A stretch of 35,811 bases of DNA from Candidatus Hydrogenedentota bacterium (GCA_947486375.1 CANKTP010000012.1:1-35811); one strand, 5' to 3'. Positions 19,232-28,626 are shown, numbered from the stretch's first letter. Numbers and translations: made by a program. Notes: a model not told the origin generated them from the letters alone.

Positions 19232-20275
19232 CTACCTTGATCCGCCAATATTGATGCTGGCCAATGCTTGATAGTAGAGCCAGTGTCCGAAATCGTTCGG
19301 GTGGTTGATGTTGTTCGCGAGGAGGCTGGGCAGGTCTTTGCGTTGGAGCGCTCGCTGCCAGACGGCGAAGACGTCGGCAAATGCGGCCCCCGAGCGGTCG
19401 GCGGCGCGTTGGGTGGCGGCGGCGTAGACCTCCATCCGGTGCGAACTGTGTTTCCATTCGGGGTTGGGCGGAAACGCGGAGAACAGGATTACGTCCGCGC
19501 CGGTCTTCGTGCGAACGGATTCGACGATTGCGACGAGATTCTCCTCGAAGGTCTCCGGTGGCACGCTGCCTACGTTGTGATCGTTCATCCCGAACCCGAC
19601 GAGCACGAGATCCGGCGCGCGGCTTAGTACTTTCTCATCGAGCCGCGCAAGGCCGTTAATCGTGGAGTCCCCGCCGGTCGCGCCGTTCTCGACGGTGATC
19701 TCCGACTTGGGATACTGCGAACGAAGGGACGCGGCAAAGCGTTCGTCGAAGCGCAATGCAAGGGCAGACGCCTCGCCACCTGCGCTGATGCTGTCGCCGC
19801 AGGTGACGATCTTGAATGGACCGCCGGTCTCCAGTTTTTTGAGTGCGCGATCAAGCCTGTCGCCCGGATCGATTTTCTTCGTCAACGGAAATGCGTTCGT
19901 CGTTGCGTAGTCGACGTAGACGAAGAACGGTCCGTTGCCGTAGCCGGGGAACTTTGAATGATCGAAGTTCGTCTGTCCGTAGAGGACGTTGGCGGCGAAA
20001 TCGGGAATGCGCGAACTCGCGGTTCGCGCCATCATTCCGCGGTCCACGTCGAAGACGTAGTCTCGCCCTAGCTCATAGACGATGCTGCCCGGCGCGGCGG
20101 GATCGTAGGTGTTGCGCACGGTGACGGAATCCGCCACCACCCGATCGAAGCAGAGATTTCCCGGCGTTGTCCCAGCAAGCACAAGGCTTTCGCCCGCCAT
20201 GTTGGCGCTTTCGGCATACGCCGCGCGAAACCCCAGGAGGGCGAAGAGGATGAGAGTTCGGCGAATGCGGGCCAT
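19232..20275 (-). CDS. Secreted SGNH/GDSL-family hydrolase
   Basis: A 347-residue protein with a signal peptide (RRTLILFALLGFRAAYA). A beta-sandwich-like N-terminal half, of the type seen in carbohydrate-esterase SGNH proteins, precedes a catalytic SGNH domain. Block I is CGDSISAGGE (S162), block II NGATGGDS, block III GFGMNDHN (N231), and block V NHPNDFGH, which supplies the Asp/His pair. It probably removes acyl groups from polysaccharides or peptidoglycan outside the cytoplasm; the exact substrate is unknown. GGAG lies 9 nt before the chosen ATG. The decayed PHP gene starts 28 nt downstream. Confidence -1.
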   Translation of the reverse strand: MARIRRTLILFALLGFRAAYAESANMAGESLVLAGTTPGNLCFDRVVADSVTVRNTYDPAAPGSIVYELGRDYVFDVDRGMMARTASSRIPDFAANVLYGQTNFDHSKFPGYGNGPFFVYVDYATTNAFPLTKKIDPGDRLDRALKKLETGGPFKIVTCGDSISAGGEASALALRFDERFAASLRSQYPKSEITVENGATGGDSTINGLARLDEKVLSRAPDLVLVGFGMNDHNVGSVPPETFEENLVAIVESVRTKTGADVILFSAFPPNPEWKHSSHRMEVYAAATQRAADRSGAAFADVFAVWQRALQRKDLPSLLANNINHPNDFGHWLYYQALASINIGGSR

Positions 20276-20433
20276 TGGAGAAATCTCCATTCGTGTTGGG
20301 CCGCGCCGGCATTGGCGCGACGACAGATCAAAACACCTTTTGCGAGGCATCGTCAAGCGTTATCGGCGGTATCCATAATTGATAGAATCCGGCTGCGAAC
20401 CCCGGGGAGGCGAACGACGATGCCGCGCAGTTC

Positions 20434-21624
20434 ATGAATCCGTCGACAGGAGAGTATGACGCGATAATCCTCGGGGCCGGCGCCGCGGGTCTGATGTGCG
20501 CCATCGCCGCCGGCAATCGCGGAAAGCGGGTGTTGCTCATCGAGCACAACGACGCCGTTGGGAAGAAAATCCGCATTTCGGGCGGGGGGCGCTGCAATTT
20601 CACGAACCTCGACACGGGACCGGAACGGTTCATATCGAACAACCCGAAGTTCTGCCATTCCGCGCTGAGCCGATACACACCCGCCGATTTCGTCGCCTTC
20701 GTCGAGCGGCACGGGATCGCCTACCACGAAAAGAAGCTCGGACAGTTGTTCTGCGACGGATCGGCGCAGGCGATCATCGATGCGCTGCTGCGCGATTGCG
20801 CCGCCGCGCAGGTCGACATCTGGCTCGAGTGCAGCATCCGGGACGTCGAGAAGAGCGAGGAGGGGTACGCTGTGTACACCTCGAAGGGGATTTTCCGCGC
20901 GCCCGCGCTGGTCATCGCGACGGGCGGGCTGTCCATCCCAAAGTTGGGCGCAACGGATTTCGGCTACCGCTTGGCCAAGAAATTCGGGATCGAGCTCGTC
21001 CCCTGCGCACCGGGACTGGTCCCATTCACGCTGACCAAGGCGGACCTGAAGCGCTTCGCGGATTTGTCGGGCATCGCCTTCGACGCCGTCGTGTCGTGCG
21101 CTGCGATGGAATTCGAGGAGAGCGTCCTCATCACGCACCGCGGCTTGAGCGGCCCCGCCATCTTGCAAATCTCGTCCTACTGGGAACTCGACATGCCGAT
21201 TGACATCGACTTGTTTCCTGGCGCCATGCTCGACGAGGAACTGCAGCGGGCAAAGCGAGCGTCCCCGGCCACTCTCGCGAGGACTTTCCTCGGGTCGCGC
21301 CTTTCTGCACGGTTCGCCCAGCGGCTCTGCGAGTGGCGCGGATGGTCGCGCACTCTCGGCGAAACGTCGGACGACGACCTCCGCGCGATGGCGTCCGCGT
21401 TGCGAAATTGGCGCGTCGAACCGAGCGGCACCGAGGGCTATGCCAAGGCCGAGGTCACCCGGGGCGGCGTTGACACGCGCGGATTGTCCCCAAAGACGAT
21501 GGAATCGCGCACCGTCCCCGGTCTCTACTTCATCGGCGAAGTGACCGACGTCACCGGCTGGCTCGGCGGCTACAACTTCCAGTGGGCCTGGGCCTCGGGT
21601 GTGGCGGCGGGGCGGGCGGTGTAG
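20434..21624 (+). CDS. NAD(P)/FAD-dependent oxidoreductase, BaiN/YhiN (HI0933) family
   Basis: A 396-residue flavoprotein. The FAD-binding GAGAAGLM lies at about 14-21, followed by GKKIRISGGGRCNFTN, the hallmark of the HI0933/YhiN/BaiN family, then VIATGGLSIPKLGATDFGY and the C-terminal GLYFIGEVTDVTGWLGGYNFQWAWASG, which closes the FAD site. Length is normal. BaiN reduces double bonds in bile-acid derivatives in gut bacteria; the physiological role in other bacteria is not established. It stands alone on the plus strand, divergent from the SGNH hydrolase with 158 nt between starts. Confidence -1.
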   Translation: MNPSTGEYDAIILGAGAAGLMCAIAAGNRGKRVLLIEHNDAVGKKIRISGGGRCNFTNLDTGPERFISNNPKFCHSALSRYTPADFVAFVERHGIAYHEKKLGQLFCDGSAQAIIDALLRDCAAAQVDIWLECSIRDVEKSEEGYAVYTSKGIFRAPALVIATGGLSIPKLGATDFGYRLAKKFGIELVPCAPGLVPFTLTKADLKRFADLSGIAFDAVVSCAAMEFEESVLITHRGLSGPAILQISSYWELDMPIDIDLFPGAMLDEELQRAKRASPATLARTFLGSRLSARFAQRLCEWRGWSRTLGETSDDDLRAMASALRNWRVEPSGTEGYAKAEVTRGGVDTRGLSPKTMESRTVPGLYFIGEVTDVTGWLGGYNFQWAWASGVAAGRAV

Positions 21625-21768
21625 CGCGAGAGCAGCCCGCTACCCGTGCGGAGACTTCGGCCTGAATGGCCGACGTACCTTGGCTCCGCAGCTTCGGGAA
21701 AATTGATCCCCGACAGTTTACATGCGAACATTATCCATGTTCACCACCCTTCCCCGGAGCGCCCCTGA

Positions 21769-23217
21769 ATGACCGTAGTCCCGAGAAAGGCGGCCGCCTG
21801 CATCCTGTTGCGCGGCGAGGCTGATCGCCCCGAGGTGCTTCTCGCCCGGCGCAGCAAGACGATGAAGTTCATGGGCGGGCAATACGTGTTTCCCGGGGGA
21901 CGGATCGATGACGACGAGAGCACGCAATTCGTGATCGGTGCGCCGGACCCAGACTGGGCCAAGGCCGTGCATGCGGTGGCCCGGGAGGTCTTCGAGGAGA
22001 CCGGGTTGATTTGCGCCCGCGGCCCGCGGCCCGATCACGCGTCGTTGCGGACGGCCCGCGAGGCGTTGCTCCGGCATGAGGCCCTGTTCGACGATATCCT
22101 CGACTCGTTCGGGCTCCAGATTCACGCCCCCGAGTTCGAGCCTGCGGGCACGTGGGTGACGCCCAAGTTTTCGCCGATCCGCTTCGACACCCGCTACATC
22201 TTGCACCGGGTGCGCGACGACCTTGCCGAGGACCTCATCGAGGGCGAGATGATCGCGCTCGAATGGGTCAGCCCGGCCGATGCGCGGCGGCGATGGCACA
22301 AGGGCGAGATTGTCATCCCGACGCCCGTCGCGTTTGCCCTGCAACAACTTGCGGCCAAGCCCTATCCCGAGGTTGTGCCGTATCTTTCGCGGGCGACGGA
22401 ACGCGCCCCGGGCGAACACAGTCGCTTCGAAATCCGGCGTGGGATCACGGTGATTCCCCTCGAGACGGCGACGATCCTGCCCGCTACGCACACAAACTGC
22501 GTCGTAGTCGGCGAGGGCGAATTGCTGGTGATCGATCCCGGCTCCGACATTCCGCACGAATTGAACCATCTCAAATATCAATTGGATCACCTCATCGAGC
22601 TGGGCGGGCGCATCGCCGCGATCATCCTGACGCACAGTCACCCGGACCACACGGCGGGCGTGCCGTTCCTGCGCGAACACTACGGCGCTCCGGTCTGGGC
22701 ACACGAGGCCACGGCGCGGCAAATGACGATGCCCGTGGACCGGTTTATCGAGGACGGCGAGGTGCTGGTCAGCGCGGGCGATCCCGAGTGGCGGCTGCGC
22801 GCGTATCACACGCCGGGCCACGATCCGGGCCATCTCTGTTTCCTCGAGGAATCGACCGCCAGCATCATCGCGGGCGACATGGTGGCTAACCCCGGGACCA
22901 TCGTCGTGTCGGAAGAATACGGCGGCAGCATGAACGAGTTCATCGCGAGCCTCGAACGGATGATTGGGGTGCCGGGCAAATTGTTGATTCCCTCGCACGG
23001 GCTGGTGTTACCGAAGCCCGCCGAGGCTTTCAAACAACACCTCGACCACCGCCTCTGGCGCGAGGATAAGATTCGGAAGGCGTGGGAGGCGGGGGCGCGC
23101 TTGGTGGAAGACCTGATCGCCACGGCCTACGACGATGCCCCTCCTGCGGCGCTGCCCTTGGCGCGACACGCATTGAAGGCGCATTTGTCGCGGCTTGGGT
23201 TTGCGGCGGAGTCCTGA
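21769..23217 (+). CDS. Nudix hydrolase / metallo-beta-lactamase-fold fusion protein
   Basis: A 482-residue two-domain protein. Residues about 5-210 form a Nudix domain with a split Nudix box: GGRIDDDE (43-50), a loop of about 20 residues, then REVFEETG (72-79). Residues about 225-480 form a metallo-beta-lactamase domain with THSHPDHT (H289, H291, D293, H294), GHDPGHLCF, AGDMV and a late SHG. The MBL half resembles LACTB2-like hydrolases, some of which cleave single-stranded RNA or thioesters. The fusion suggests hydrolysis of a nucleotide-linked acyl substrate such as a CoA derivative, but that is inference. Nothing in the sequence suggests two separate genes. Confidence -1.
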   Translation: MTVVPRKAAACILLRGEADRPEVLLARRSKTMKFMGGQYVFPGGRIDDDESTQFVIGAPDPDWAKAVHAVAREVFEETGLICARGPRPDHASLRTAREALLRHEALFDDILDSFGLQIHAPEFEPAGTWVTPKFSPIRFDTRYILHRVRDDLAEDLIEGEMIALEWVSPADARRRWHKGEIVIPTPVAFALQQLAAKPYPEVVPYLSRATERAPGEHSRFEIRRGITVIPLETATILPATHTNCVVVGEGELLVIDPGSDIPHELNHLKYQLDHLIELGGRIAAIILTHSHPDHTAGVPFLREHYGAPVWAHEATARQMTMPVDRFIEDGEVLVSAGDPEWRLRAYHTPGHDPGHLCFLEESTASIIAGDMVANPGTIVVSEEYGGSMNEFIASLERMIGVPGKLLIPSHGLVLPKPAEAFKQHLDHRLWREDKIRKAWEAGARLVEDLIATAYDDAPPAALPLARHALKAHLSRLGFAAES

Positions 23218-23223
23218 ATGCCG

Positions 23224-23247
23224 GGGCGCGCGGTTCGGCGCGCGCCC
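23224..23247. terminator. GC-rich hairpin between convergent genes
   Basis: A perfect 9-bp stem (GGGCGCGCG / CGCGCGCCC) with a 6-nt GTTCGG loop begins 7 nt after the Nudix-MBL stop codon and 31 nt from the end of the convergent BNR gene. There is no T-run on either side, so it is not a classical intrinsic terminator, but its place suggests a bidirectional stop or mRNA 3'-end protection. Confidence -1.
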
Positions 23248-23277
23248 GCCGATGTACGGAACTCGATTGCCCGGTCG

Positions 23278-24513
23278 CTATTTTCCCGAGATGCGGAAGA
23301 AATAGACTTTCGAGAGCCGATCGGTCACCGAGTGCGACGATTGCGAGTCCGTGAATGAGCCGATGATGTGGCCGTCGGCGGTGAGGTCGCGGAACCCGCC
23401 GATACCGTATAGGTTAAACGTCTCGGTGGCGCGTGCGTGGTCGTGCCAGGTCGCTCCCGAGTCGTCGCTCGCGAGGCAGGCCAAGTGTCCCTGATCGTTC
23501 CCGATCATGAAGAGACGTCCCTCGGGACCGTTGCGTGGCGTGGCGAAGAAGCCGTCGAGGCCCATGAGCGCGATGGTTTCGCCGCGCACCTCCGGCCAGG
23601 TGTCGACTCCCCGCGAACGCGTGGGGATGTCGTACCGGATGAAGTGCTGGCGCGGCGGCTGTGTCTGCGCGAGATAACCGAAGAACACGTGTTCGTTCGT
23701 CGCGCGGAAATGAGAGAGCCATGTGTGCGCCTCGAACTCGTCCTCGCGGATGAGGCCGTCCGCGGGCCCGTGCTGGTCCGCGACGACTGGCGGCGTCAGC
23801 GGGGTCGCGTTCATCGTTTGCCATGTGTCGCCGCCGTCCTTGGAGATCATGTGGTGGATGTCCCAGTAGAGATAGACGTCGCGCTTCTGCGTGGTCCACG
23901 CGGCATGGAGGGTGCCGTCGGGCGCGAGGCTGAGCAGCGGATATTGGAGCCAGGCATCGGGGCCTTCCTTGATCAACTGTGCCGAACGCAGCAAGGTTCC
24001 GTCGAGCCCCAACGTGTGGAAGGTGTTGTTGTGGGAGAAGAGGTAGAGGCGCGCTCGCGGCTCGTCGATCATCATCGCGTATTTGCCCGCCGCCGCGCCC
24101 GGGACTTGCGTGATCCCCGAATCGGCGTAGTCATTCTCCGCCGTAAATCGGTACAAGTATGCGTCCCCGGCGTTGAAGTCCATGCGCGCGAGGTAGATGT
24201 TTCCGGCGGCATCCGTCTCGATGACCGGCGGGTTTGTGGCGTGGGTGTCTTCGTAAACCGTCGTGAATGTCCGGCCGCCGTCGACGCTCCTCGACAGGCG
24301 CCACAATTGCGCCATGTACGCCTCGTCCCGCGTGCGCAGGTGCGTCATGAAAATCCCCCGCGCGTTCGCCACGACTTTCTGGTTGTGGCTTTGGAACGTC
24401 GCATACCCGATGGCTTCCCCATCCGCAAGCGTGAGCTCGACCGGCGCGAGGGCGGCGTCGTCCCCATGTGCGAACGACGCCGCAAGCAGTGCCGCGAGCA
24501 GGAAGCGAAGCAT
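23278..24513 (-). CDS. Secreted BNR/Asp-box (sialidase-like fold) protein
   Basis: A 411-residue protein with a signal peptide (MLRFLLAALLAASFAHG), predicted to fold as a six-bladed propeller. Asp-box motifs are visible as SVDGGRTF, SKDGGDTW and SDDSGATW, and the N-terminal strand order resembles the BNR_4 group of polysaccharide-active or carbohydrate-binding propellers. No sialidase FRIP motif or complete Arg triad is evident, so calling it a sialidase would go too far. It starts 14 nt after the stop of the MDR reductase gene and is probably the last gene of a minus-strand operon. Confidence -1.
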   Translation of the reverse strand: MLRFLLAALLAASFAHGDDAALAPVELTLADGEAIGYATFQSHNQKVVANARGIFMTHLRTRDEAYMAQLWRLSRSVDGGRTFTTVYEDTHATNPPVIETDAAGNIYLARMDFNAGDAYLYRFTAENDYADSGITQVPGAAAGKYAMMIDEPRARLYLFSHNNTFHTLGLDGTLLRSAQLIKEGPDAWLQYPLLSLAPDGTLHAAWTTQKRDVYLYWDIHHMISKDGGDTWQTMNATPLTPPVVADQHGPADGLIREDEFEAHTWLSHFRATNEHVFFGYLAQTQPPRQHFIRYDIPTRSRGVDTWPEVRGETIALMGLDGFFATPRNGPEGRLFMIGNDQGHLACLASDDSGATWHDHARATETFNLYGIGGFRDLTADGHIIGSFTDSQSSHSVTDRLSKVYFFRISGK

Positions 24514-24527
24514 CGGCGGTAGCCCTC

Positions 24528-25538
24528 TTAACCCACCCGCACCAATTGTTTGCCCTTGTTGTTGCCGTTCAGCATGCCGATGAATGCCTTCGGCGTGTTC
24601 TCGACGCCGTCCATGATGTCCTCGCGGTAGTGGATTTTGCCTTCCTTGATCCATTGCGCCATCTGCGCGATGCCCTCGGGATATCGCGCGGCGAATTGGG
24701 GCACGAGGAATCCCGTGGCGGTGGCCTGACGGATGAGCAGCATGGTGAGGACGAGGCGCGGCCCCACTTCGGGCGCGGTGGAGTTGTACATCGATATTTG
24801 CCCGCAGATGCTGATGCGTGCAAAGGGATTCAGGAGAGAAAAGGCCGCGTCCGATTGCGGTCCGCCGACGTTGTCGAAGTACCCGTCAATTCCCTTGGGA
24901 CATAGTTCGCGCAGTTTCGCCGCGTAGTCGTTCACCTTCTTGTAATTGAACGCGGCGTCGAAGCCGTCTTCCTTGAGGAGGTACTCGATTTTTTCGTCGG
25001 TCCCGGCGCTGCCCACGGCGCGGCACCCCTTGATCTTGGCGATCTGGCCGACCAGCGATCCGACGGCACCCGCGGCGCCGGACACGAACACGGTCTCGCC
25101 CGCCTTGGGCTTGCAGATGTCGAGGAAGCCGAAGTAGGCGGTCATGCCGGGCATGCCCAAGACACCGAGCGCGGTCGAGATCGGGGCGAGGGTCGGGTCG
25201 AATTTGCTGCACATTTCGCCGGCGGTCAGGGCGTACTCCTGCCAGCCCCACATGCCCTGCACCACGTCGCCTGGCTTGAACCCCGGATGTTTCGACTCGG
25301 TCACCGTGCCGACGCTACCCCCGGTAATCACCTGGCCGATTTGGAACGGTTCCGCGTAGCCCTTCATTTCGTTCATCCGGCCCCGCATGTATGGGTCGAC
25401 CGAGATGTATTGCGTCTTCACGATGAATTGACCGTCGCCGCAAGCGGGCAGCGGGGCCTCAACCAGGCGGAAGTCGCTTTCCATGGGAAAGCCAACGGGA
25501 CGCGCGGCGAGGTGAATCTGGCGGTTTGTTGTGGGCAT
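24528..25538 (-). CDS. Zinc-independent MDR NADP-dependent oxidoreductase
   Basis: A 336-residue medium-chain reductase of the leukotriene-B4-dehydrogenase/CurA type. It has ISVDPYMRGRM near 44-54, GGSVGTVTES, the catalytic-core segment GMPGMTAYFGFLDI, the cofactor loop VSGAAGAVGSLVGQIAK and, near the C-terminus, a FLVPQFAARYPEG-like region. These enzymes reduce the alpha,beta-double bond of enones or similar compounds with NADPH. AGGAG precedes the chosen ATG at normal spacing. It is cotranscribed at least with the BNR gene 14 nt downstream. Confidence -1.
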   Translation of the reverse strand: MPTTNRQIHLAARPVGFPMESDFRLVEAPLPACGDGQFIVKTQYISVDPYMRGRMNEMKGYAEPFQIGQVITGGSVGTVTESKHPGFKPGDVVQGMWGWQEYALTAGEMCSKFDPTLAPISTALGVLGMPGMTAYFGFLDICKPKAGETVFVSGAAGAVGSLVGQIAKIKGCRAVGSAGTDEKIEYLLKEDGFDAAFNYKKVNDYAAKLRELCPKGIDGYFDNVGGPQSDAAFSLLNPFARISICGQISMYNSTAPEVGPRLVLTMLLIRQATATGFLVPQFAARYPEGIAQMAQWIKEGKIHYREDIMDGVENTPKAFIGMLNGNNKGKQLVRVG

Positions 25539-25593
25539 TGAATTCTTCTCCTGTGAAATCATTTCGGCATAGGTGTCGGTACTGTATCAATAA

Positions 25594-26655
25594 TCAAGAG
25601 ATTGACCGAATTCGGTCATACTCGAGGAAAAAGCGGACGGACTGTTCCTCGGCCCAGAATACTGTCTTGCCGCCGGGGCCTTTCATTACGAAGCCGACGT
25701 GGCCGCCGTACTTCGGGAATTGAGGATGGAGCCAGGGGGAGGCCGCGGCGGCGGTGTGGGGGAGGGTGTGTCCGGGATTGAAGGGATCGTCGTGGGCGCT
25801 GAGGAGCAGGATGGGCCGGCAAATGCCCGGCAGATATTGTCCGCAACTGACCTTGGCGTAGTAGTCCTCCGAGTCGCGGAACCCGTGGAGGGCGGCCGTG
25901 GCGTGGGTGTCGAACTCGCGAAAGGTCTTGCTGTTTTTGACGGCCTCGATGTCGACGCAACCGGGGTATTGCCGTTCCTTCTCGATGGCCTTGGGAATGA
26001 GGGACTTGAGGAAGTAACGGACGTACAACCGGCGAACGCCGGTGTCCATGTGCGGGCCGGAGGCGAGGAGATCGTAGGGCGCGCTGACGATCGCAGCGGC
26101 CTTGATGTTCGACGGGACGCCGTCGCCGTTTTGGCCGAGCCACTTGCCCACGACATTGCCGCCGAGCGAGACGCCGTGTAGATAGAGTTCGATGTCGGGC
26201 CTCTCGGCGACGAGCCGCGACACGGCAAAGTCGAGGTCCTCCGAGGCGCCCGAGTGGTACATTCGCTTGGCGCGGTTCATGACGCCGCCGCAGGAACGGT
26301 GTACGAGGGTGATTACGTTCCAGCGGTGGACCTTTAGAAGTTCATTGATCCCGAGGACATAGTTCGATTCGCCGTGTCCCTCGAGCCCGTGGAGCATGAG
26401 CAGGGTGGGCTTGTCCGGGTCGCCATCGAGGATGAATACCTGGAGGAGATCGCCGTCCGGCGTGTCCCACATTTCGACGCGGCGCTCGATGGGCGGGTTC
26501 TTGCGGAAGGCGCGTGCGTAGCAGGTCTGAAGGTGGGGATTGCGCAGGCGGAGGGGCGGGCGGAACGGAAACCGGTCGAGCTCCGCGAGCACGCGGGCCT
26601 TGTTGGCGGCTTGGCGGTCGAGGTTATTCAGGGCCTGAGTATCTGTGGGCGTCAT
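25594..26655 (-). CDS. YheT-like alpha/beta hydrolase
   Basis: A 353-residue esterase-type hydrolase of the YheT/EMB8 family. It opens with FRPPLRLRNPHLQTCYARAF, the usual YheT entry motif. The oxyanion region is LLMLHGLEGHGESNY, the nucleophile elbow is HGVSLGGNVVGKWLG (G-x-S-x-G), the Asp is in LLLSAHDDPFNPGH, and the His is in YGGHVGFV. Natural substrates are unknown. The chosen start MTPTDTQ is the second in-frame start; the first adds 10 residues. It sits between the ATPase/Toprim gene (57 nt upstream) and the MDR reductase. Confidence -1.
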   Translation of the reverse strand: MTPTDTQALNNLDRQAANKARVLAELDRFPFRPPLRLRNPHLQTCYARAFRKNPPIERRVEMWDTPDGDLLQVFILDGDPDKPTLLMLHGLEGHGESNYVLGINELLKVHRWNVITLVHRSCGGVMNRAKRMYHSGASEDLDFAVSRLVAERPDIELYLHGVSLGGNVVGKWLGQNGDGVPSNIKAAAIVSAPYDLLASGPHMDTGVRRLYVRYFLKSLIPKAIEKERQYPGCVDIEAVKNSKTFREFDTHATAALHGFRDSEDYYAKVSCGQYLPGICRPILLLSAHDDPFNPGHTLPHTAAAASPWLHPQFPKYGGHVGFVMKGPGGKTVFWAEEQSVRFFLEYDRIRSIS

Positions 26656-26712
26656 TGTGGAATTGTGGGATAGTCGATTTGGCACAGCCGTGGGGTTTCT
26701 GGTGGAACGGAC

Positions 26713-28491
26713 CTAGTTCTGCGTTTCCTGCTGACCGCCAACAAACGCAATCAGTTTATCCATAAACTGATGCACATCCTCGTGAAGTTCGTCGGCCCTC
26801 AAATTGGTGGCCACATCCTCGCGTATCAGATCAAGCGGGGCCGATCCCTTGCGCAGTTGCTGGAAGAGAGAATCGTCGTTCTCGAAAAGTATCTTCTTGC
26901 CATCCACCACTTCGAATATGCTGGCACCGACATTGCGCCAGGATTTTCCCTTTGGCAAGGTCAGGTTCTGATCGGCGAAGAACGTGGCGATGATTCTGAG
27001 GGCGGGCTGCGTGAATAGGTCGTCCTCGCCTAAATTCATCTTCTGCAAGGCTGCCCGCTTCCACGCATCAGGAACTAACAAGTAGTTCTCAATGTTCTTC
27101 CTTTTCCACTCGGCCAGTGACGGATTCCCCGGTTCGGGGTGAAATGCCGTCTCCTTCGAATCGTAGTCGAAAAGCATCAATCTCGAAATTTCGGGGATTA
27201 TTTGCTGCAAGGCCGCGAAATGCCGGTCGGTCGCCTCCTTCATATTCGCCTTGTCTGGGCCCCCCAGCGGAATGAAGGAGATTTTGTCGATGGCAGCTTG
27301 CGCGCCGCATTGATTGGCCCAGGCGCGAAGGGTTCGCTCGTCACTCTCGCCTTCAACGTAGAGCACGAATGGGGACGGCATCAGCCGGATTACGTCCTCA
27401 TTCGACACTTCCGCCATGGCCCGTAGCACTTCGGGTGTCGACTTAATCCGCTTCGGCATATGACTCAGAAGGGAAATAATCTGGTTGGGGTTTACACCCC
27501 GGACGAATTCCTCCGCATGTGTGGCGATCAGGAATTGCGTGTTTCGTTCCACGGATTTCCGCTTGAAGTAATCGAGTATCTCCCTTTGCAGGTTGACATG
27601 GAGGTGGGCGTCCGGTTCGTCAAGCAAAATGGTGGTCGGGTGATAGCCGTACATGAACGCGAGTAACGTGAGCGTCTGGTGAAAGCCGCTACCCCCGGCG
27701 ATAATGTCGTAGTTCTTGCCCGCCTGGTTATACTCGACCGAAATATAAACATCCTTGTTCGAATCGTACTGTGGCTCGGAAATCTTGACGCCGAACCATC
27801 TATCGATGATCCCGGCCAATTCGAGCCAATCTTTGGGCGGATGGGTTCCTTGAACCGTTCGCCCCTCCGAGTCTCTCGCGGGGGGAGGACATACGCGCAG
27901 AAGCAAATTCCTCAGCACGCTACCCGGCTGTCCCTTTCCAACTTGCTGCCGAATCGGGGAAACGTCGAGCCATTTCTCGGCCGGTTCCAAGCCGGAAAAC
28001 GGAGGAACGTAGGCGATTCTCGGCAATTCGCCGCTCTGTTCGCATTCGCGATATCTAGCCCAACCGCCGCCCGGGATCGCGTAGATTGTCTGGGACGAAT
28101 GATAGCGCAGCTCCACGACAAAGGAATTCGATTTTCCTGTGGCCCCCTGCCACTCGACACCGATTCTGATCAGTATGAACTCTTGTTTCTTTGTCGTGGC
28201 GCCCTTGCCGTCGGTAATCGTCGGATACGCACGATCCGTCCGGTCCTTCCATAGCAGGATGAACTCCGGAACCGGCAAGGCCGTAAAGTTTGGCAGCACA
28301 ATCTGGATGCCCTTGGATCCGCCGCGTCTGGAGCGATGAAATTCGTCCACACAAAACTGCCAGATGGCGAGCGCCTGAAGGACCGTGCTCTTGCCGCTGT
28401 TGTTTCGCCCGACAAGCAGATCGAAGGAAGTGAAGTCATAGGTCTGTTCGCCCACGCTCTTGAAATTACTAAGCGTCAATCGAGTAATCAT
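26713..28491 (-). CDS. AAA ATPase-Toprim nuclease, OLD/PARIS-like (putative phage defence)
   Basis: A 592-residue single-chain protein. The N-terminal SMC/ABC-type ATPase has Walker A GRNNSGKS (28-35), signature-like IAGGSGFHQ (264-272), Walker B ILLDEPDAHLH (288-298) and H-loop ATHAEEF. The C-terminal Toprim-type domain has YVEGESDE (E380), LFDYDS (D442, D444) and IENYLLVPDAW. This order defines OLD-family nucleases; the EGxxD/IENY pattern also recalls the DUF4435 effector of PARIS, whose sensor and effector are sometimes fused. Such proteins sense phage counter-defence and cut nucleic acid. Base composition is visibly richer in A/T than the flanking genes, which suggests acquisition. No partner gene (UvrD-like helicase, reverse transcriptase or separate effector) is adjacent. 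Start MITRLTLSNF is typical of the family. Confidence -1.
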   Translation of the reverse strand: MITRLTLSNFKSVGEQTYDFTSFDLLVGRNNSGKSTVLQALAIWQFCVDEFHRSRRGGSKGIQIVLPNFTALPVPEFILLWKDRTDRAYPTITDGKGATTKKQEFILIRIGVEWQGATGKSNSFVVELRYHSSQTIYAIPGGGWARYRECEQSGELPRIAYVPPFSGLEPAEKWLDVSPIRQQVGKGQPGSVLRNLLLRVCPPPARDSEGRTVQGTHPPKDWLELAGIIDRWFGVKISEPQYDSNKDVYISVEYNQAGKNYDIIAGGSGFHQTLTLLAFMYGYHPTTILLDEPDAHLHVNLQREILDYFKRKSVERNTQFLIATHAEEFVRGVNPNQIISLLSHMPKRIKSTPEVLRAMAEVSNEDVIRLMPSPFVLYVEGESDERTLRAWANQCGAQAAIDKISFIPLGGPDKANMKEATDRHFAALQQIIPEISRLMLFDYDSKETAFHPEPGNPSLAEWKRKNIENYLLVPDAWKRAALQKMNLGEDDLFTQPALRIIATFFADQNLTLPKGKSWRNVGASIFEVVDGKKILFENDDSLFQQLRKGSAPLDLIREDVATNLRADELHEDVHQFMDKLIAFVGGQQETQN

Positions 28492-28551
28492 GCCCTTGTC
28501 CTTGTGGATCCCATTGCCGCCCTGAAGTCGCCGCAGTCTTGTCCGGGCAGC

Positions 28552-28626
28552 ACTATACCAAACGGGCGGATGCGCGCGAGGCCGACCTATGGGGAAAATT
28601 GGGCGGAAACAGCGCGGCGATATATG
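28552..28626. promoter_or_regulatory. Possible divergent promoter elements
   Basis: The 182 nt between the ATPase/Toprim and metallophosphoesterase starts must drive both genes. On the minus strand TATAGT (28557-28552) is a good -10 with no clear -35. On the plus strand TATATG (28621-28626) has a weak TTGGGC (28599-28604) 16 nt upstream. Assignment is by eye only. Confidence -1.

Noticed and set aside
23278-24513. Calling the BNR protein a sialidase
   Set aside because: Asp-boxes alone define the propeller fold. The FRIP motif and a full Arg triad were not seen.
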